64,000 nucleotides of DNA from an uncultured Pseudohongiella sp. (GCA_951812715.1 OX638323.1:3390577-3454576); one strand, 5' to 3'; shown: positions 7,837 to 16,416, numbered from the stretch's first letter. Made by a program: numbers and translations. Notes: generated by a model from the letters alone, not told the origin.

Positions 7837-8709
7837 TTAGAGCGCGGTCTCGAACAGGTTGAGCAGCCGGCTCCAGGCGCGTTCGGCCTGGTCTTCGTGA
7901 TAGACCTGCGAGTCGATCGAACACCAGCCGTGCAAGGTGCCTTCGTAGACTTCGATCTCGGCTGGAATGCCCGCCGATTCGTATGCCGCCGCCAGCGTAT
8001 TCTTGACTTCCGGTTCGTCCGCGTCGTCATCCTCGGAGACGGCGTGGAGCATATGCGCCCGGGTCTCCGGAATCAGTAGATGCGGGCTGTTGTCGGCATC
8101 GGTCGCCAGACCGCCGCCGTGGAAAGTCGCGCCGGCGCCGAGCCGGTCGGGCACAGCCGCTACCGTGCGCATGACCATCGGCCCGCCCATGCAATAGCCG
8201 GTAGTGCCGATGCCGCGGCTGGTGTCTACTTCGGGCTGCTCGTCTATCCAGGCGACGAATGCCCGCGCATCGGTGAAATGCGTATCGGCATTGAGTTGCC
8301 TGGCCATCGGCAACACGATCTCGCGCGTTTCCGGCTGGCCGAAGCTGGCGCCTTCGCCGACCACGGGCGAGCGGGCGCTGCGATAGAACGGGTTGACGGT
8401 TAGTACGGCATAGCCGGACATGGCGAGCCGCTGGCCCATTTCCCGGAACGCCGGCCGCAGGCCGAGGATGTCGGGCCAGACCAGCACCGCCGCGTGGCTG
8501 CCGGAAGCGGGATAAATGAAATTGCAATCGGCGACGCCGTCAGGGGTCGTGATTTCCACGTCTCTTTCGTCGAGTTCCTGGGCATTGGCCACCGCCGGGA
8601 GCATCATGCCCAATCCCACGGTAGCCGAAACCTTGCCGAATTCGCGCCGGCTGAATTCGCCGTTGCGCAGAAATTCGTCCGCGCGTAGTTGGGTCTTCTC
8701 GTCACACAT
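7837..8709 (-). CDS. Dienelactone hydrolase-family protein with Tat-type signal peptide
   Basis: A 290-residue alpha/beta hydrolase. The ATG at 8709 was chosen because a GAGGAAAACAAG ribosome-binding site lies immediately upstream and the N-terminus then gives a twin-arginine export signal, SRREFGK, followed by a hydrophobic stretch ending in ANAQE. Much longer upstream extensions would run into a dispersed repeat. The dienelactone hydrolase nucleophile motif GYCMGG is present with C173, an acidic residue is available in the VSEDDDADEPE loop, and the catalytic histidine is H260 in LHGW. These enzymes hydrolyse lactones or esters; a periplasmic location is predicted from the signal. The gene stands alone and converges with the FAD oxidoreductase. 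Its substrate is unknown. Confidence 0.85.
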   Translation of the reverse strand: MCDEKTQLRADEFLRNGEFSRREFGKVSATVGLGMMLPAVANAQELDERDVEITTPDGVADCNFIYPASGSHAAVLVWPDILGLRPAFREMGQRLAMSGYAVLTVNPFYRSARSPVVGEGASFGQPETREIVLPMARQLNADTHFTDARAFVAWIDEQPEVDTSRGIGTTGYCMGGPMVMRTVAAVPDRLGAGATFHGGGLATDADNSPHLLIPETRAHMLHAVSEDDDADEPEVKNTLAAAYESAGIPAEIEVYEGTLHGWCSIDSQVYHEDQAERAWSRLLNLFETAL

Positions 8710-8878
8710 CTTGTTTTCCTCAAAGCCGGAATCAGAATCGTCGTTGTACACCAAAAGTCGAAACAATATCCACCTGATCTGATTGGTGGCCTCGAACCGT
8801 CGGTGGCGGATAGGGGGGTTGCGGCGTCCGCCGTGAATCCGGCCTTCGTCGACTACGTCCGGCAGGCTTCTTGCAAGC

Positions 8879-8990
8879 CATCCCTGGCGCAACTTCAGTG
8901 ATTTCGCCAATCCCCAGCCTCGCCATCCTTGGCAAGTCGTTCGGCCCTCAAAAAGCGGTGCTTTTTGTCGCCTGCGCCGGGTAGACCGCC
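8879..8990. repeat. Dispersed modular repeat, copy 1 (divergent)
   Basis: It shares with the copies near 20.0, 32.4, 36.1, 37.4 and 54.4 kb the ordered blocks CATCCCTGGCGC, TTCGCCAATCCCC, GTTCGGCCCTCAAAAAGC, a loop complementary to that stem, and a GTCG..TGCGCC block that is the degenerate form of the GTCGGCGCAGCCGAC hairpin. It sits between the hydrolase start and the NHL pseudogene, and may mark where the pseudogene lost its 5' end. Confidence 0.7.
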
Positions 8991-9001
8991 AGACGGGGGT
9001 T

Positions 9002-9508
9002 ATCAGCACGATTTCGGGCACCGGGGAACGGGAACGGACGCCGGACAGCGGTCCGATGACGGGTACGTCGCTGATGGGGCCGCGCTCGATCGATGTGGCG
9101 CCGGACGGCATGGCTTATCTGGTGCTGCGCGAAGGCAACGCGGTGTACCGGCTCGACCTGGCCGGCGACCGACTTGAGCGTATCGCGGGCACGGGCGAAC
9201 GGGGGAATGGCGGCGATGGCGCGGCGGCGCTCGATTGCACGTTCAACGGGCCGAAGGGCATCGCTTATTCAAGCCACGACAATTCGCTTTACATCGTCGA
9301 TACGGAAAATCACGTCATCCGCCGGATGTCGCTGACATCGGGGATAGTCGACTAGGTGCTCGGCACGGGCGAGCGCGGCGACGGTCCGGACGGGGATCCG
9401 CTGGGCTGCATGCTGGATCGGCCGCACGGGGTTTGTATTCGCAACGGGGTGGTTTACGTCACTGACAGCGAAAGTCACCGAATTCGGGCGATTTACGGAT
9501 TGATGTAG
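9002..9508 (+). pseudogene. NHL-repeat (beta-propeller) protein, truncated at the 5' end and interrupted by an amber codon
   Basis: Conceptual translation gives NHL repeat signatures in a single frame: ISGTGERERTPDSGP, GPRSIDVAPDGMAYLV, IAGTGERGNGGDGAAALDCTFNGPKGIAY and YIVDTENHVIRRM. A TAG at 9353-9355 follows. The same frame then continues with VLGTGERGDGPDGDPLGCMLDRPHGVCI and VTDSESHRIRAI to a TAG at 9506-9508. The homology spans the stop, so this is a nonsense mutation (or readthrough) and not two genes. No start or signal peptide is visible upstream, where the dispersed repeat begins. NHL propellers usually mediate protein or ligand binding. Confidence 0.8.
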
Positions 9509-9609
9509 AAAAAGTCGCTTCGATCAGTGGAACGGGAGCATGTTGCCACCTAGCGTCATGCATTACGCGAAATAGCGGTGACTGTTGTTAGCCAAGTGAT
9601 TGTAACCGT

Positions 9610-9943
9610 ATGAAGAAGAGGCTGTTGGTCCTTAGGGATGATGCTGAAGCTCTCGAGCATGAGATCCGACGAGCCGCAGAGTGCGCCCTTTCCACCGTTC
9701 GACGAATTTCGGAAGAGAGTGACGGAATCCGAATGCTGGAAGCAGTTAAGTTCGAAAAGATAGGTCGTGACCCTTTTGACCCGACGAGGCCTGTGAATTT
9801 GATCGAACAGGTGAATCAGACGTTCACTGCCTCGTGAGTGTCCGCGCTGCCAACTATCTTTTTGACCATCACCCCAATGCCGCTCCCTTTTACATGAATT
9901 TGGGCACGGCTCCCGGTCCCGATATTGTTTCGGAAGACGGAGA
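9610..9943 (+). pseudogene. Remnant of a restriction/defence-island-type protein with a frameshift
   Basis: The frame from the ATG at 9610 encodes a short protein ending FEKIGRDPFDPTRPVNLIEQVNQTFTAS-stop at 9835-9837. The overlapping frame continues the expected family sequence, LVSVRAANYLFDHHPNAAPFYMNLGTAPGPDI, where intact relatives read NQTFTYLVSLRAAEYL. Loss of one nucleotide near 9829 explains this. Homology ends near VSEDG at about 9940, where sequence of an unrelated gene in the opposite orientation begins. I recall relatives from memory as hypothetical proteins in restriction or defence neighbourhoods; no function is assigned. Confidence 0.6.
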
Positions 9944-9945
9944 TG

Positions 9946-10103
9946 AGTGTGCGGGCAGCCTGAAAACCACCTTGTTCTTCAACCGTCCGGAGAAACAGCG
10001 AGGCGTTATATTTTGCTTCGTCTTTCGCTCGTCGATAGATTTCCAGCATGGCTTCGTGGAATTGGCTCTCAATGGCGTCTAGCATATCCGGGTCGCCCCA
10101 CAA
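9946..10103 (-). pseudogene. Fragment of a small conserved hypothetical gene, fused in inverted orientation to the remnant at 9610
   Basis: Read on the minus strand, the sequence from 10103 downward gives FHEAMLEIYRRAKDEAKYNASLFLRTVEEQGGFQAARTLI, a pattern I recognise from the N-terminal half of a family of small hypothetical proteins common in defence islands. The usual continuation (SDGYT..LWERGRLDLT) is missing. After about 9946 the frame runs antisense into the neighbouring remnant. The gene is therefore truncated at its 3' end by a rearrangement. Function unknown. Confidence 0.55.
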
Positions 10104-10311
10104 TTTTTTTTATAACGCCTCTGGTTGGCGGCCATTATAGACAAATCGGCACCTGCTGGTTGTAGGGACAGGATTGGCCCACCACGGGGGTAGCCGCAAG
10201 GAAATCGTGACGAATGGACTTCTCTCAGGCCAGCGCCGCGTTGATGGCTTCGGGATTAGATTATGAGAAACTTTCAGCTTCGTGCGCTGCAGAGTTGCTT
10301 ATCGACAGACC

Positions 10312-11319
10312 CTACTCAGGCATGCCAATCTGAAGGGCTTCTGGAGGAATATCTGGACCCTGCCTTGCGATCCCGAGTTGTAGCGCGGGCATAGCGTTGC
10401 CTGCATGATGTTTGACAAAAGCCCGACCGGTGTGGCTTTCGACGATTTTGGCGGCGGACGTACCGGCAAACGTGTGAGTCGTTGCGTGAAAAACCGAAAG
10501 CGCCAAGTCTTGAATTATCGGATCTTGTTCAAGTTGAACTACGGTAAGTCCGCGTTTCGTGACCTCATCTCGGGAAATATGCCTGGAGTGACTCTTGAAG
10601 TGTCCGTGGTTGGCAAGCCATTTTGAAATCGCCTTTGCTCGATTCGCTCGATTCGGGAAATCCTTGAACATGTACGTCTTGAGCCAAGTTTCCACCAACT
10701 CTTTCGACATATCCAAGGCGGATTCGCATTGAACCAACAAGTCGGGACCGTACTGGCCCAGCATCGGAAGCCATGCGGCGAGCTTCGAGGGGTCCGCACA
10801 TTCATTCTGGGCGCGATCAAATTGGTCCAGTACCGCTTGCGCTGGAACCTGACGCAAACCCAAGGATGTGGGAAGCAAGATTTGTGGATCCGTTGGCCCA
10901 AGAAATGAATGTTTGCCCAGTATGATTTCGTCGGCGGCGCAAGCAATCATCGTTGCCGCGGACATCGCAAGCTGAGGCACAATCAATCGGATATGCGAAA
11001 AGCGCTGACGAAGATAAGAGACGATTGCCTCGGCCGCCTCCGGGGACCCGCCAGGGCTGTGCATAATCAGATCGAGCCGGTCGCCTGCTAATCCTTGGCT
11101 AACCTCCATCAGCGCCTGTATGTCCTCGTCGCCGATAGAGACAAGCCCCGGGGCCGCCTCGGTTTTCTGGAGCCAGCCGGACGCATACAGAATGACGTCG
11201 GTTCCCGTATGTTTGTGGAGCCTTGCCAAGTATTCTCGTCGAACCCGGTCAAAGTCAGGGCTGCCGCCCTCGTCGCGCGTTTCGGCCAGTTCCTTTAGAA
11301 TCTCACTCCAGATCGGCAA
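10312..11319 (-). CDS. ClpP-fold protease of the serine dehydrogenase proteinase family
   Basis: A 335-residue soluble protein with no signal peptide. The central domain (~55-175) has the ClpP/crotonase features of the SDH proteinase family: LDLIMHSPGGSPEAAEAIVSYLRQRF, then LIVPQLAMSAATMIACAADEIILGKHSFLGPTDPQI. The serine in AMSAATM (S120) is the expected nucleophile and the D/H-containing loop after it the expected partner. Family members resemble SppA and ClpP, but many have no known substrate. A small ORF (11345-11557) lies 25 bp upstream on the same strand, an arrangement I recall from other genomes, so the two are probably cotranscribed. The neighbouring gene remnants suggest an accessory or defence-type islet. 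Confidence 0.8.
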   Translation of the reverse strand: MPIWSEILKELAETRDEGGSPDFDRVRREYLARLHKHTGTDVILYASGWLQKTEAAPGLVSIGDEDIQALMEVSQGLAGDRLDLIMHSPGGSPEAAEAIVSYLRQRFSHIRLIVPQLAMSAATMIACAADEIILGKHSFLGPTDPQILLPTSLGLRQVPAQAVLDQFDRAQNECADPSKLAAWLPMLGQYGPDLLVQCESALDMSKELVETWLKTYMFKDFPNRANRAKAISKWLANHGHFKSHSRHISRDEVTKRGLTVVQLEQDPIIQDLALSVFHATTHTFAGTSAAKIVESHTGRAFVKHHAGNAMPALQLGIARQGPDIPPEALQIGMPE

Positions 11320-11344
11320 CTTTTAATCTCCAGCCCCATATCGG

Positions 11345-11557
11345 TTATAGGGGGTTCGAGGAGTTAGTAGTGTCTATACGTTCCGGCTTTTTCGTCGCTG
11401 CTCTGTAGCTGCTTAGCCCCCGGTCTTTCTCCCGCCAATTGCCGTAGACCTCCATCATCTCGCGGACACCCGGTCGGGCAAGCGCGCGTTCGAGAAGTTC
11501 AGCATGTTCCCGCTCTCGTTTTGACGGCGGGCACTGCGTTGATCTCTGATTGTTCAT
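11345..11557 (-). CDS. Small conserved hypothetical protein, partner of the ClpP-fold protease
   Basis: A 70-residue charged protein, with REREHAELLERALARPGVREMMEVYGNWREKDRGLSSYRAAT as its conserved-looking core and a Ser/Thr/Asn-rich tail. The core would form one or two amphipathic helices. It is followed by the protease gene after 25 bp. I recall similar ARPGVREVMEVY sequences encoded beside SDH-type proteases, but I assign no function. The start is the ATG at 11557, with AGAGAGGGACAAC just upstream as ribosome-binding site. Confidence 0.65.
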   Translation of the reverse strand: MNNQRSTQCPPSKREREHAELLERALARPGVREMMEVYGNWREKDRGLSSYRAATKKPERIDTTNSSNPL

Positions 11558-11870
11558 GTTGTCCCTCTCTAAGGTCGTGCGGAGATTGGGTGGTTAGCAC
11601 TCAGACATCGAAATCGTTATTTCGAGCCAATGGGTGACACCACTGTCGCGGCGGCAACTATGCCTTGCTTGAACGGATTTTTCAAGCCTGAAGCCACATT
11701 CTTGTTATCGGCAAAACCACTCGGAGTAGTATGTAGTAAATGGAGAGGATTCCGTTGCAGTCGTCGCTTCAGGCCCGTCACAAGCTGCGGGACTGTGGCG
11801 CTCCACCTGCGAAACCGGGTGTTGCGGACGGATAGTCACTGTCCCGCTACCACAAAAGTTGGGTCTTCTC
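11558..11870. other. Intergenic stretch with no recognisable gene
   Basis: The only plus-strand frame here (88 codons from 11630) has no recognisable motif, an atypical residue mix for this genome and no ribosome-binding site. No strong palindrome or repeat was seen. Confidence 0.5.
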
Positions 11871-12113
11871 TTATGGGTTCCGGACTTGCAGGATGATGTC
11901 GCCTATTTGCAGGTTGTTGTATTCGGGTGGGATCACTTCTATTTCGCCGTCGGTCAGGGACTGGCCGGGTCCGGGGATGGGCTGGACCGGCGTCAGTCGC
12001 AGTTCTCTCCAGGCGTTGTCTTCGAGGCGGAACGCGGCGGCCATCACGGTGTTGAAACAACGAGATGGGACACCCGGTCGTTTGGCCAGTGTCACGAGAA
12101 TCGCTCCGCGCAT
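11871..12113 (-). CDS. Hypothetical small protein or C-terminal gene fragment
   Basis: An 80-codon frame whose second half has protein-like composition: AAFRLEDNAWRELRLTPVQPIPGPGQSL, then EIEVIPPEYNNLQIGDIILQVRNP. The first 20 residues are less convincing, and no clear ribosome-binding site precedes the ATG at 12113. It may be the tail of a gene whose 5' end was lost when the glycosyltransferase segment was joined. I do not recognise the family. Confidence 0.35.
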   Translation of the reverse strand: MRGAILVTLAKRPGVPSRCFNTVMAAAFRLEDNAWRELRLTPVQPIPGPGQSLTDGEIEVIPPEYNNLQIGDIILQVRNP

Positions 12114-12177
12114 GCGCCGGACAGTGTTAGTCTTGCACTTCGCGCGATCGAGCCGACCGTTTCCGCAACACCGACCT

Positions 12178-13236
12178 ATGCCTCGACCACCCTTGCTACT
12201 GTTTCCAACCCATTATCTGGGCAATCTGGTTCTTGGCCTGCCCTGGGTCATGCGCGTGCTGGATCTCCACCCGCGGGCCGTGGCGGTACTCGACGAGGCG
12301 TTTCGACCGCTGGCGTCGATGCTGCCGGGCATGGAAGCGCGGATATTGTATTACCCGCGAGGGGAAGTAGCCCGGGGAAAAGGATTTCGCCATCGCCTGG
12401 GCCATTATCTGCGCTTCCTCAAGGAGCTGCGCGTATATAGCGGGCATTGCCTGATCGATATGGAAGGGGAGCGCTTTTCCGGAGCGCTGGCAAGACTGAG
12501 TGGCTGCCGGGTCAGAATCGGCCCCGCCGCGAAGCGCGCGCGATGGTTCTACAGCGACGTGCGCGAGCTGGACTACCTGGCGCATCGATTTGGCGCCTTC
12601 GGCGAGATCCTCGGCGCGTATGGCGCCGGAGCGCCGCCGTCAAGCGTGCTCGACTTTCGGATTGCGCCGGAACTCGACGGCAGGATTCAATCCCTGCTTG
12701 CCGCCCATTCGGTAAATCGGCCATTGGCCGTCATCCATCCCGGCGCCAGCGTTGCGTACAAGTTGTGGCCGAAACAGCATTTCGCCGAGCTTGTCCGGCG
12801 TTTGACCGCAACCGGCTATCAGGTCGCATGGGTCGGCGCGGGGCGGTTCGATGCCGAAATCATTGCCGATATCGAGCGGGAAATGCCGAAACCAGCGGCG
12901 ATAAACTTTTGTAACCGCCTTTCCCTGCCCGAACTCACGGCCTTGTTCCGGCAAAGCCGGCTGTTCGTCGGCTGCGACAGCGGCCCCATGCATCTGGCCG
13001 CGGCCACGGGATTGCCGGTTTTCGCGCTATTCGGTCCGAGCCGGGAAGCCATCTGGGCGCCGCTAGGCGAGCACAGCTCGGTATTGCGCGGAGAGAAGGC
13101 TTGCGCGGAGGATTGTGATGCGTGGCATTGCCGGAACGATTACCATTGTCTGCGCTCGCTGACTCCGGCAATGGCGCTCGAACGCATGGCCGCGAGTCGC
13201 GCCTTGGAGCCCGCGCGCGGCGAGGAGCGGAAATAA
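12178..13236 (+). CDS. Glycosyltransferase family 9 (LPS heptosyltransferase-like)
   Basis: A 352-residue protein starting MPRPPLLLFPTHYLGNLVLGLPWVMRVL, the N-terminal GT9 pattern in which a D-x-x-G-N-x-x-L-x-x-P loop is normal. The C-terminal half carries VIHPGASVAYKLWPKQHFAELVRRL and the nucleotide-sugar site FVGCDSGPMHLAAATGLPVFALFGPS. These are hallmarks of WaaC/WaaF/WaaQ-type heptosyltransferases that build the LPS inner core at the cytoplasmic membrane. The open frame extends 95 codons further upstream, but that part overlaps other sequence and lacks family features, so the ATG at 12178 is preferred. It lies 39 bp before a second LPS-type glycosyltransferase. Confidence 0.88.
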   Translation: MPRPPLLLFPTHYLGNLVLGLPWVMRVLDLHPRAVAVLDEAFRPLASMLPGMEARILYYPRGEVARGKGFRHRLGHYLRFLKELRVYSGHCLIDMEGERFSGALARLSGCRVRIGPAAKRARWFYSDVRELDYLAHRFGAFGEILGAYGAGAPPSSVLDFRIAPELDGRIQSLLAAHSVNRPLAVIHPGASVAYKLWPKQHFAELVRRLTATGYQVAWVGAGRFDAEIIADIEREMPKPAAINFCNRLSLPELTALFRQSRLFVGCDSGPMHLAAATGLPVFALFGPSREAIWAPLGEHSSVLRGEKACAEDCDAWHCRNDYHCLRSLTPAMALERMAASRALEPARGEERK

Positions 13237-13275
13237 TCCAGTGGCGGCTAGTTTCGAACCGGCGGCGGAAACGAT

Positions 13276-14037
13276 ATGACGGACAAGATTCCGGTCAGCG
13301 TCTTCATGATTACCTTGAACGAGGAAGCCAATATCGCCCGCGCGCTGGACCGCATGGCGGACTTCGATGAAGTGATCGTGGTAGACAGCGGCTCCAGCGA
13401 CCGCACGGTCGAGATTGCCGGCGGCTATCCCAACGCGCGCGCCGTGTTTCATCGCTGGGCAGGATTCGCGGCCCAAAAAGCTCATGCCATGTCGCTATGC
13501 CGCAACCAATGGGTGCTCAACGTCGATGCCGACGAGATTCTCACCGACGCATACATCGACGAGGTGCGCAAGGTCGTCGCCGCGGATGAAGTCGATGCGC
13601 TGGAGTCGACGCGGACGCTTTACCGCTGGGGTTCGCGGCCGCGCCATTTCGGCGGCAAGGACCGGCTGATCCGGCTGTTCCGCAAAAGCGCCGGACATTA
13701 CCCGGACCGGCGAGTGCACGAAAGCATCAGCATAGACGGCAAGGTCGCTCGCACCGACGCCACCATCCTGCACCACGAAAACCTGACCTTTACCGAACGC
13801 GTAGCCAAGGCCAACCGTTACAGCGAAGCGCGGGCGCGGGACAAGTTCGAGCGCGGCGATAAGTTATCGCTGCCTGTCTTGCTGTTCATTTTCCCTTTGA
13901 CCTTTCATCAGCACTATTTTCTGAAAGGACACATCTTCGACGGTGTGGACGGCCTGCTCACGAGCATGAACGCGGCCTTCTACGCCTTCATGAAATACGC
14001 CAAACTATGGGAACTGCGGCGGCAGCGCCGCCGTTGA
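13276..14037 (+). CDS. Glycosyltransferase family 2, LPS core type (WaaE/KdtX-like)
   Basis: A 253-residue GT-A fold enzyme: the N-terminal SVFMITLNEEANIARALDRM, the nucleotide-binding VIVVDSGSSDRT, then FAAQKAHAMSLCRNQWVLNVDADEIL with the DxD-like motif DAD. The C-terminal part (PLTFHQHYFLKGHIFDGVDGLLTSMNAAFYAFMKYAKLWE) is characteristic of the WaaE/KdtX subgroup that adds glucose to LPS core heptose. The preceding gene (GT9) is 39 bp upstream on the same strand, so the two probably form an LPS core operon. The ATG at 13276 follows GGCGGAAACGAT, a weak ribosome-binding site. The exact acceptor sugar cannot be inferred. Confidence 0.88.
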   Translation: MTDKIPVSVFMITLNEEANIARALDRMADFDEVIVVDSGSSDRTVEIAGGYPNARAVFHRWAGFAAQKAHAMSLCRNQWVLNVDADEILTDAYIDEVRKVVAADEVDALESTRTLYRWGSRPRHFGGKDRLIRLFRKSAGHYPDRRVHESISIDGKVARTDATILHHENLTFTERVAKANRYSEARARDKFERGDKLSLPVLLFIFPLTFHQHYFLKGHIFDGVDGLLTSMNAAFYAFMKYAKLWELRRQRRR

Positions 14038-14106
14038 TGCGAAACTGGCCTGGAGCGCCGCGAATAGGGTAGAGTGGCGAAGATTTCTCGCTAAGGAACC
14101 CGAACC

Positions 14107-15456
14107 ATGAACCGAACCCACTATAAGGCGGTCTGGCCGTCAGTTCTGATCCTTTCCCTGGCCGGTCTGCTGGCGGCCTGCAATCCGAATTTTGAAGTAA
14201 CGGCGACTCCGGCGGACAGCGCGCCGGTAGCAGAGAGCGTTGCCGATCTGGCCATGGCGGCGCCGGAAGACGCGGGCATGGACTCCGGGCGGCTCTCGCG
14301 CCTGACCGACGCCATGCAGGGCCTGGTCGACGATGGCCGCCTGGCCGGCGTGGTCACCGCGGTGGCGCGGCACGGCAAGATCGTGCATTTCGAATCGGCC
14401 GGCTATCGCGACATGGAGGCCGGCGCGCCGATGACCAATGACGCCTTGTTCCGCATCTATTCGATGACCAAGCCGATTACCGGCGTTGCGCTGATGATGC
14501 TCTACGATGAAGGGCTGTTCCGGCTGTCCGATCCGGTCGAGATGCACATCCCCGAACTGAGCGATCTGCAAGTTGCCGCCGGCGTGGATGAAAATGGCGA
14601 ACTGTTGACCGAACCGGCGGATCATCCCATGACCGCCCGGGAATTGATGGCCCACACCGGCGGGCTGACTTACGGTATTTTCTCCGGCTCGGAAGTGGAT
14701 AGCATGTACGTCGAAGCCGATCTGCTCAACAGCGGCATCACGCTCAAGGAAATGGTCACGAGACTTGGCGCCATTCCGTTGCGGCAGCAGCCCGGCTCGA
14801 TGTGGCATTACAGCGTGGCGGTGGATGTGCAGGGTTATCTGGTCGAAGTTCTTTCGGGCCAATCCTTCGACGATTTCCTCGATGAACGGCTGTTCGAACC
14901 GCTAGGCATGGACGATACCGATTTCTACGTGCCGGCCGAGAAAGCCGAGCGCTTCGCCCAGATTTACACTTATGACGAGGAAGGCAATCTCGCGGCGTCG
15001 GAAATGTTCGGCGCGGGTAACGACTATATGGTCGATCCGGCGCTCAAGAGCGGCGGCGGCGGCCTGGTGTCAACCACCATGGACTATCTGAAATTTACCC
15101 AGATGCTGCTCAACGGCGGTGAGTTGAACGGCGAGCGCATCCTGGCCCCGCTGACGGTGGATATGATGCATCGCAACCAGTTGCCGCGGGGATTGCCCGA
15201 GAATATTTTCGGCGCGCCGGGAACGGTATTCGGCCTGGATTTCGCCATCGTGACGGACCCGGTCGAAGCCGAGTCATTCTCTCGTGGCGAATATTACTGG
15301 GGCGGCGCCGCGGGCACCTGGTTCTGGATCGATCCGGTGGAAGAGCTGATCATGGTGGGAATGATCCAGCAATGGGGGCAGGGACTGCCGAATGTGCGGG
15401 CGCTATCCCGGCAACTCACTTACCAGGCGATCATGGAGCCGCTCGGCGTCAACTGA
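14107..15456 (+). CDS. Beta-lactamase-family serine hydrolase, predicted lipoprotein
   Basis: A 449-residue protein. The N-terminus is a lipoprotein signal with lipobox LLAAC (cysteine at ~24), followed by an Asp/Ala/Pro linker. The class C beta-lactamase/esterase EstB fold is indicated by SMTK at 119-122 (nucleophile S119, K122), the tyrosine of YSVAVD at Y235 and a late GGGLVST segment in place of the KTG/HxG motif. The family includes esterases, D-aminopeptidases and true AmpC enzymes; the length and YSV motif fit an esterase better than a lactamase. It would act in the periplasm, anchored in a membrane. AAGGAACCCGAACC precedes the ATG. The gene converges with a hydrolase, with a GC-rich hairpin between. 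Confidence 0.87.
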   Translation: MNRTHYKAVWPSVLILSLAGLLAACNPNFEVTATPADSAPVAESVADLAMAAPEDAGMDSGRLSRLTDAMQGLVDDGRLAGVVTAVARHGKIVHFESAGYRDMEAGAPMTNDALFRIYSMTKPITGVALMMLYDEGLFRLSDPVEMHIPELSDLQVAAGVDENGELLTEPADHPMTARELMAHTGGLTYGIFSGSEVDSMYVEADLLNSGITLKEMVTRLGAIPLRQQPGSMWHYSVAVDVQGYLVEVLSGQSFDDFLDERLFEPLGMDDTDFYVPAEKAERFAQIYTYDEEGNLAASEMFGAGNDYMVDPALKSGGGGLVSTTMDYLKFTQMLLNGGELNGERILAPLTVDMMHRNQLPRGLPENIFGAPGTVFGLDFAIVTDPVEAESFSRGEYYWGGAAGTWFWIDPVEELIMVGMIQQWGQGLPNVRALSRQLTYQAIMEPLGVN

Positions 15457-15469
15457 TTACGGCATGAAC

Positions 15470-15491
15470 CCGGCCTCCCGCGGGAGGCCGG
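15470..15491. terminator. GC-rich perfect palindrome between convergent genes
   Basis: CCGGCCTCCCG is followed directly by its exact reverse complement, giving an 11-bp stem (9 bp plus a tight loop). It lies between the stops of two converging genes, so it could stop transcription from either side. No T-run follows, which makes an intrinsic terminator uncertain. Confidence 0.5.
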
Positions 15492-15501
15492 CCGATTGTC
15501 G

Positions 15502-16416
15502 TCAAGGCGCGAGATACGTCGAGAATTTTTCGCTGTCGGCCGGCATAGTGACTTGTTGCGCCAGGCCCTCGACACCATCGAGATACGCTTTCAGGAAAGC
15601 CAGGGTCAATCTGCCCATGGTGTCGTGTTCCGGGCCGCCATTGGCCGGGAACATATGGTCGCCGGCGGCAAATTCCATGTAGATCTTGTTTTCGCTTCCC
15701 AATGAATCGTACAACATCCGCGCATGCGTTACCGGCGGCGCAACGGTATCTTCCGCGCTGGCGACGATAAGCGCCGCCGACGTCAGAGAAGCATAATCGC
15801 CTTCGAAGGAGCCGCCGGGCTCGCAGCAATACGCGGCTAGCGGAATCACCGCGCCGATGTCGTCACCGAGCCGGTCCGCCGCCGCCAGCGCCGCGCCGCC
15901 GCCCATGGAATGACCCATCAGCGCGATCTTGTCGACATCGATCTTGTTGGTTACCGGACTGTCCGGATTTTCGTTCTCGGCCTTGATGAAGTCCACCAGA
16001 GCGGCCAGGGCGTCGGCGCGCGCCGCGAGGCCGTCCGTTGGCTCATTGGTATTGAGGATGAACACGTTATAGCCCAGCGAAGCCAGGGCCGGCCCCCACC
16101 ATTCGTAATTGTCCGCGCTAGCGCGAAATCCCGGTGCGAAAGCAATAGCGCCATTGGGCCGGTCAAAACTCAAGGTTAGCGGGTAAAACACCATGACATC
16201 AGCGAATTCGGCTACGCCCGGATTGGCTTCATAGGTGCGCACTTCATAAATTCGTTCGCCGAACTCCCGCCCGGCGGCAACGCCGATCTGGCGTCCTTCC
16301 GGCCGGTATCGCCCCTGGCTGTTGTCCTGAGCGTATGCCGCCGGCAATAGCAACAGGCTTGCCGCCAGCAGAAGCACCGCGTGGGTCAGGATCCGATCAA
16401 TTCTCGCGCTAAGCAT
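15502..16416 (-). CDS. Secreted alpha/beta hydrolase (dienelactone hydrolase/cutinase-like)
   Basis: A 304-residue protein with a Sec signal peptide (MLSARIDRILTHAVLLLAASLLLLPAAYAQ). The nucleophile elbow is GHSMGGG with S170. An acidic residue occurs in VASAEDTVAPP and the histidine in AAGDHMFPANGGPEHDT, giving the order Ser-Asp-His. The oxyanion-hole segment AIAFAPGFRASADNYEWWGPALASLGYNVF is like that of bacterial cutinases and PET hydrolase-fold esterases. The ATG at 16416 is preferred over longer frames because GGCGGAGG lies 9 nt upstream and the signal peptide begins there. A substrate cannot be predicted; the family includes lipases and polyester hydrolases. Confidence 0.85.
   Translation of the reverse strand: MLSARIDRILTHAVLLLAASLLLLPAAYAQDNSQGRYRPEGRQIGVAAGREFGERIYEVRTYEANPGVAEFADVMVFYPLTLSFDRPNGAIAFAPGFRASADNYEWWGPALASLGYNVFILNTNEPTDGLAARADALAALVDFIKAENENPDSPVTNKIDVDKIALMGHSMGGGAALAAADRLGDDIGAVIPLAAYCCEPGGSFEGDYASLTSAALIVASAEDTVAPPVTHARMLYDSLGSENKIYMEFAAGDHMFPANGGPEHDTMGRLTLAFLKAYLDGVEGLAQQVTMPADSEKFSTYLAP

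Noticed and set aside
11630..11896. 88-codon plus-strand frame as a gene
   Set aside because: No ribosome-binding site, no recognised motif, and an unusual Cys/Phe/Arg-rich composition.
12178..12180. Upstream extension of the GT9 gene to 11893
   Set aside because: The added 95 residues overlap other sequence, lack glycosyltransferase features and would displace the normal N-terminal motif.
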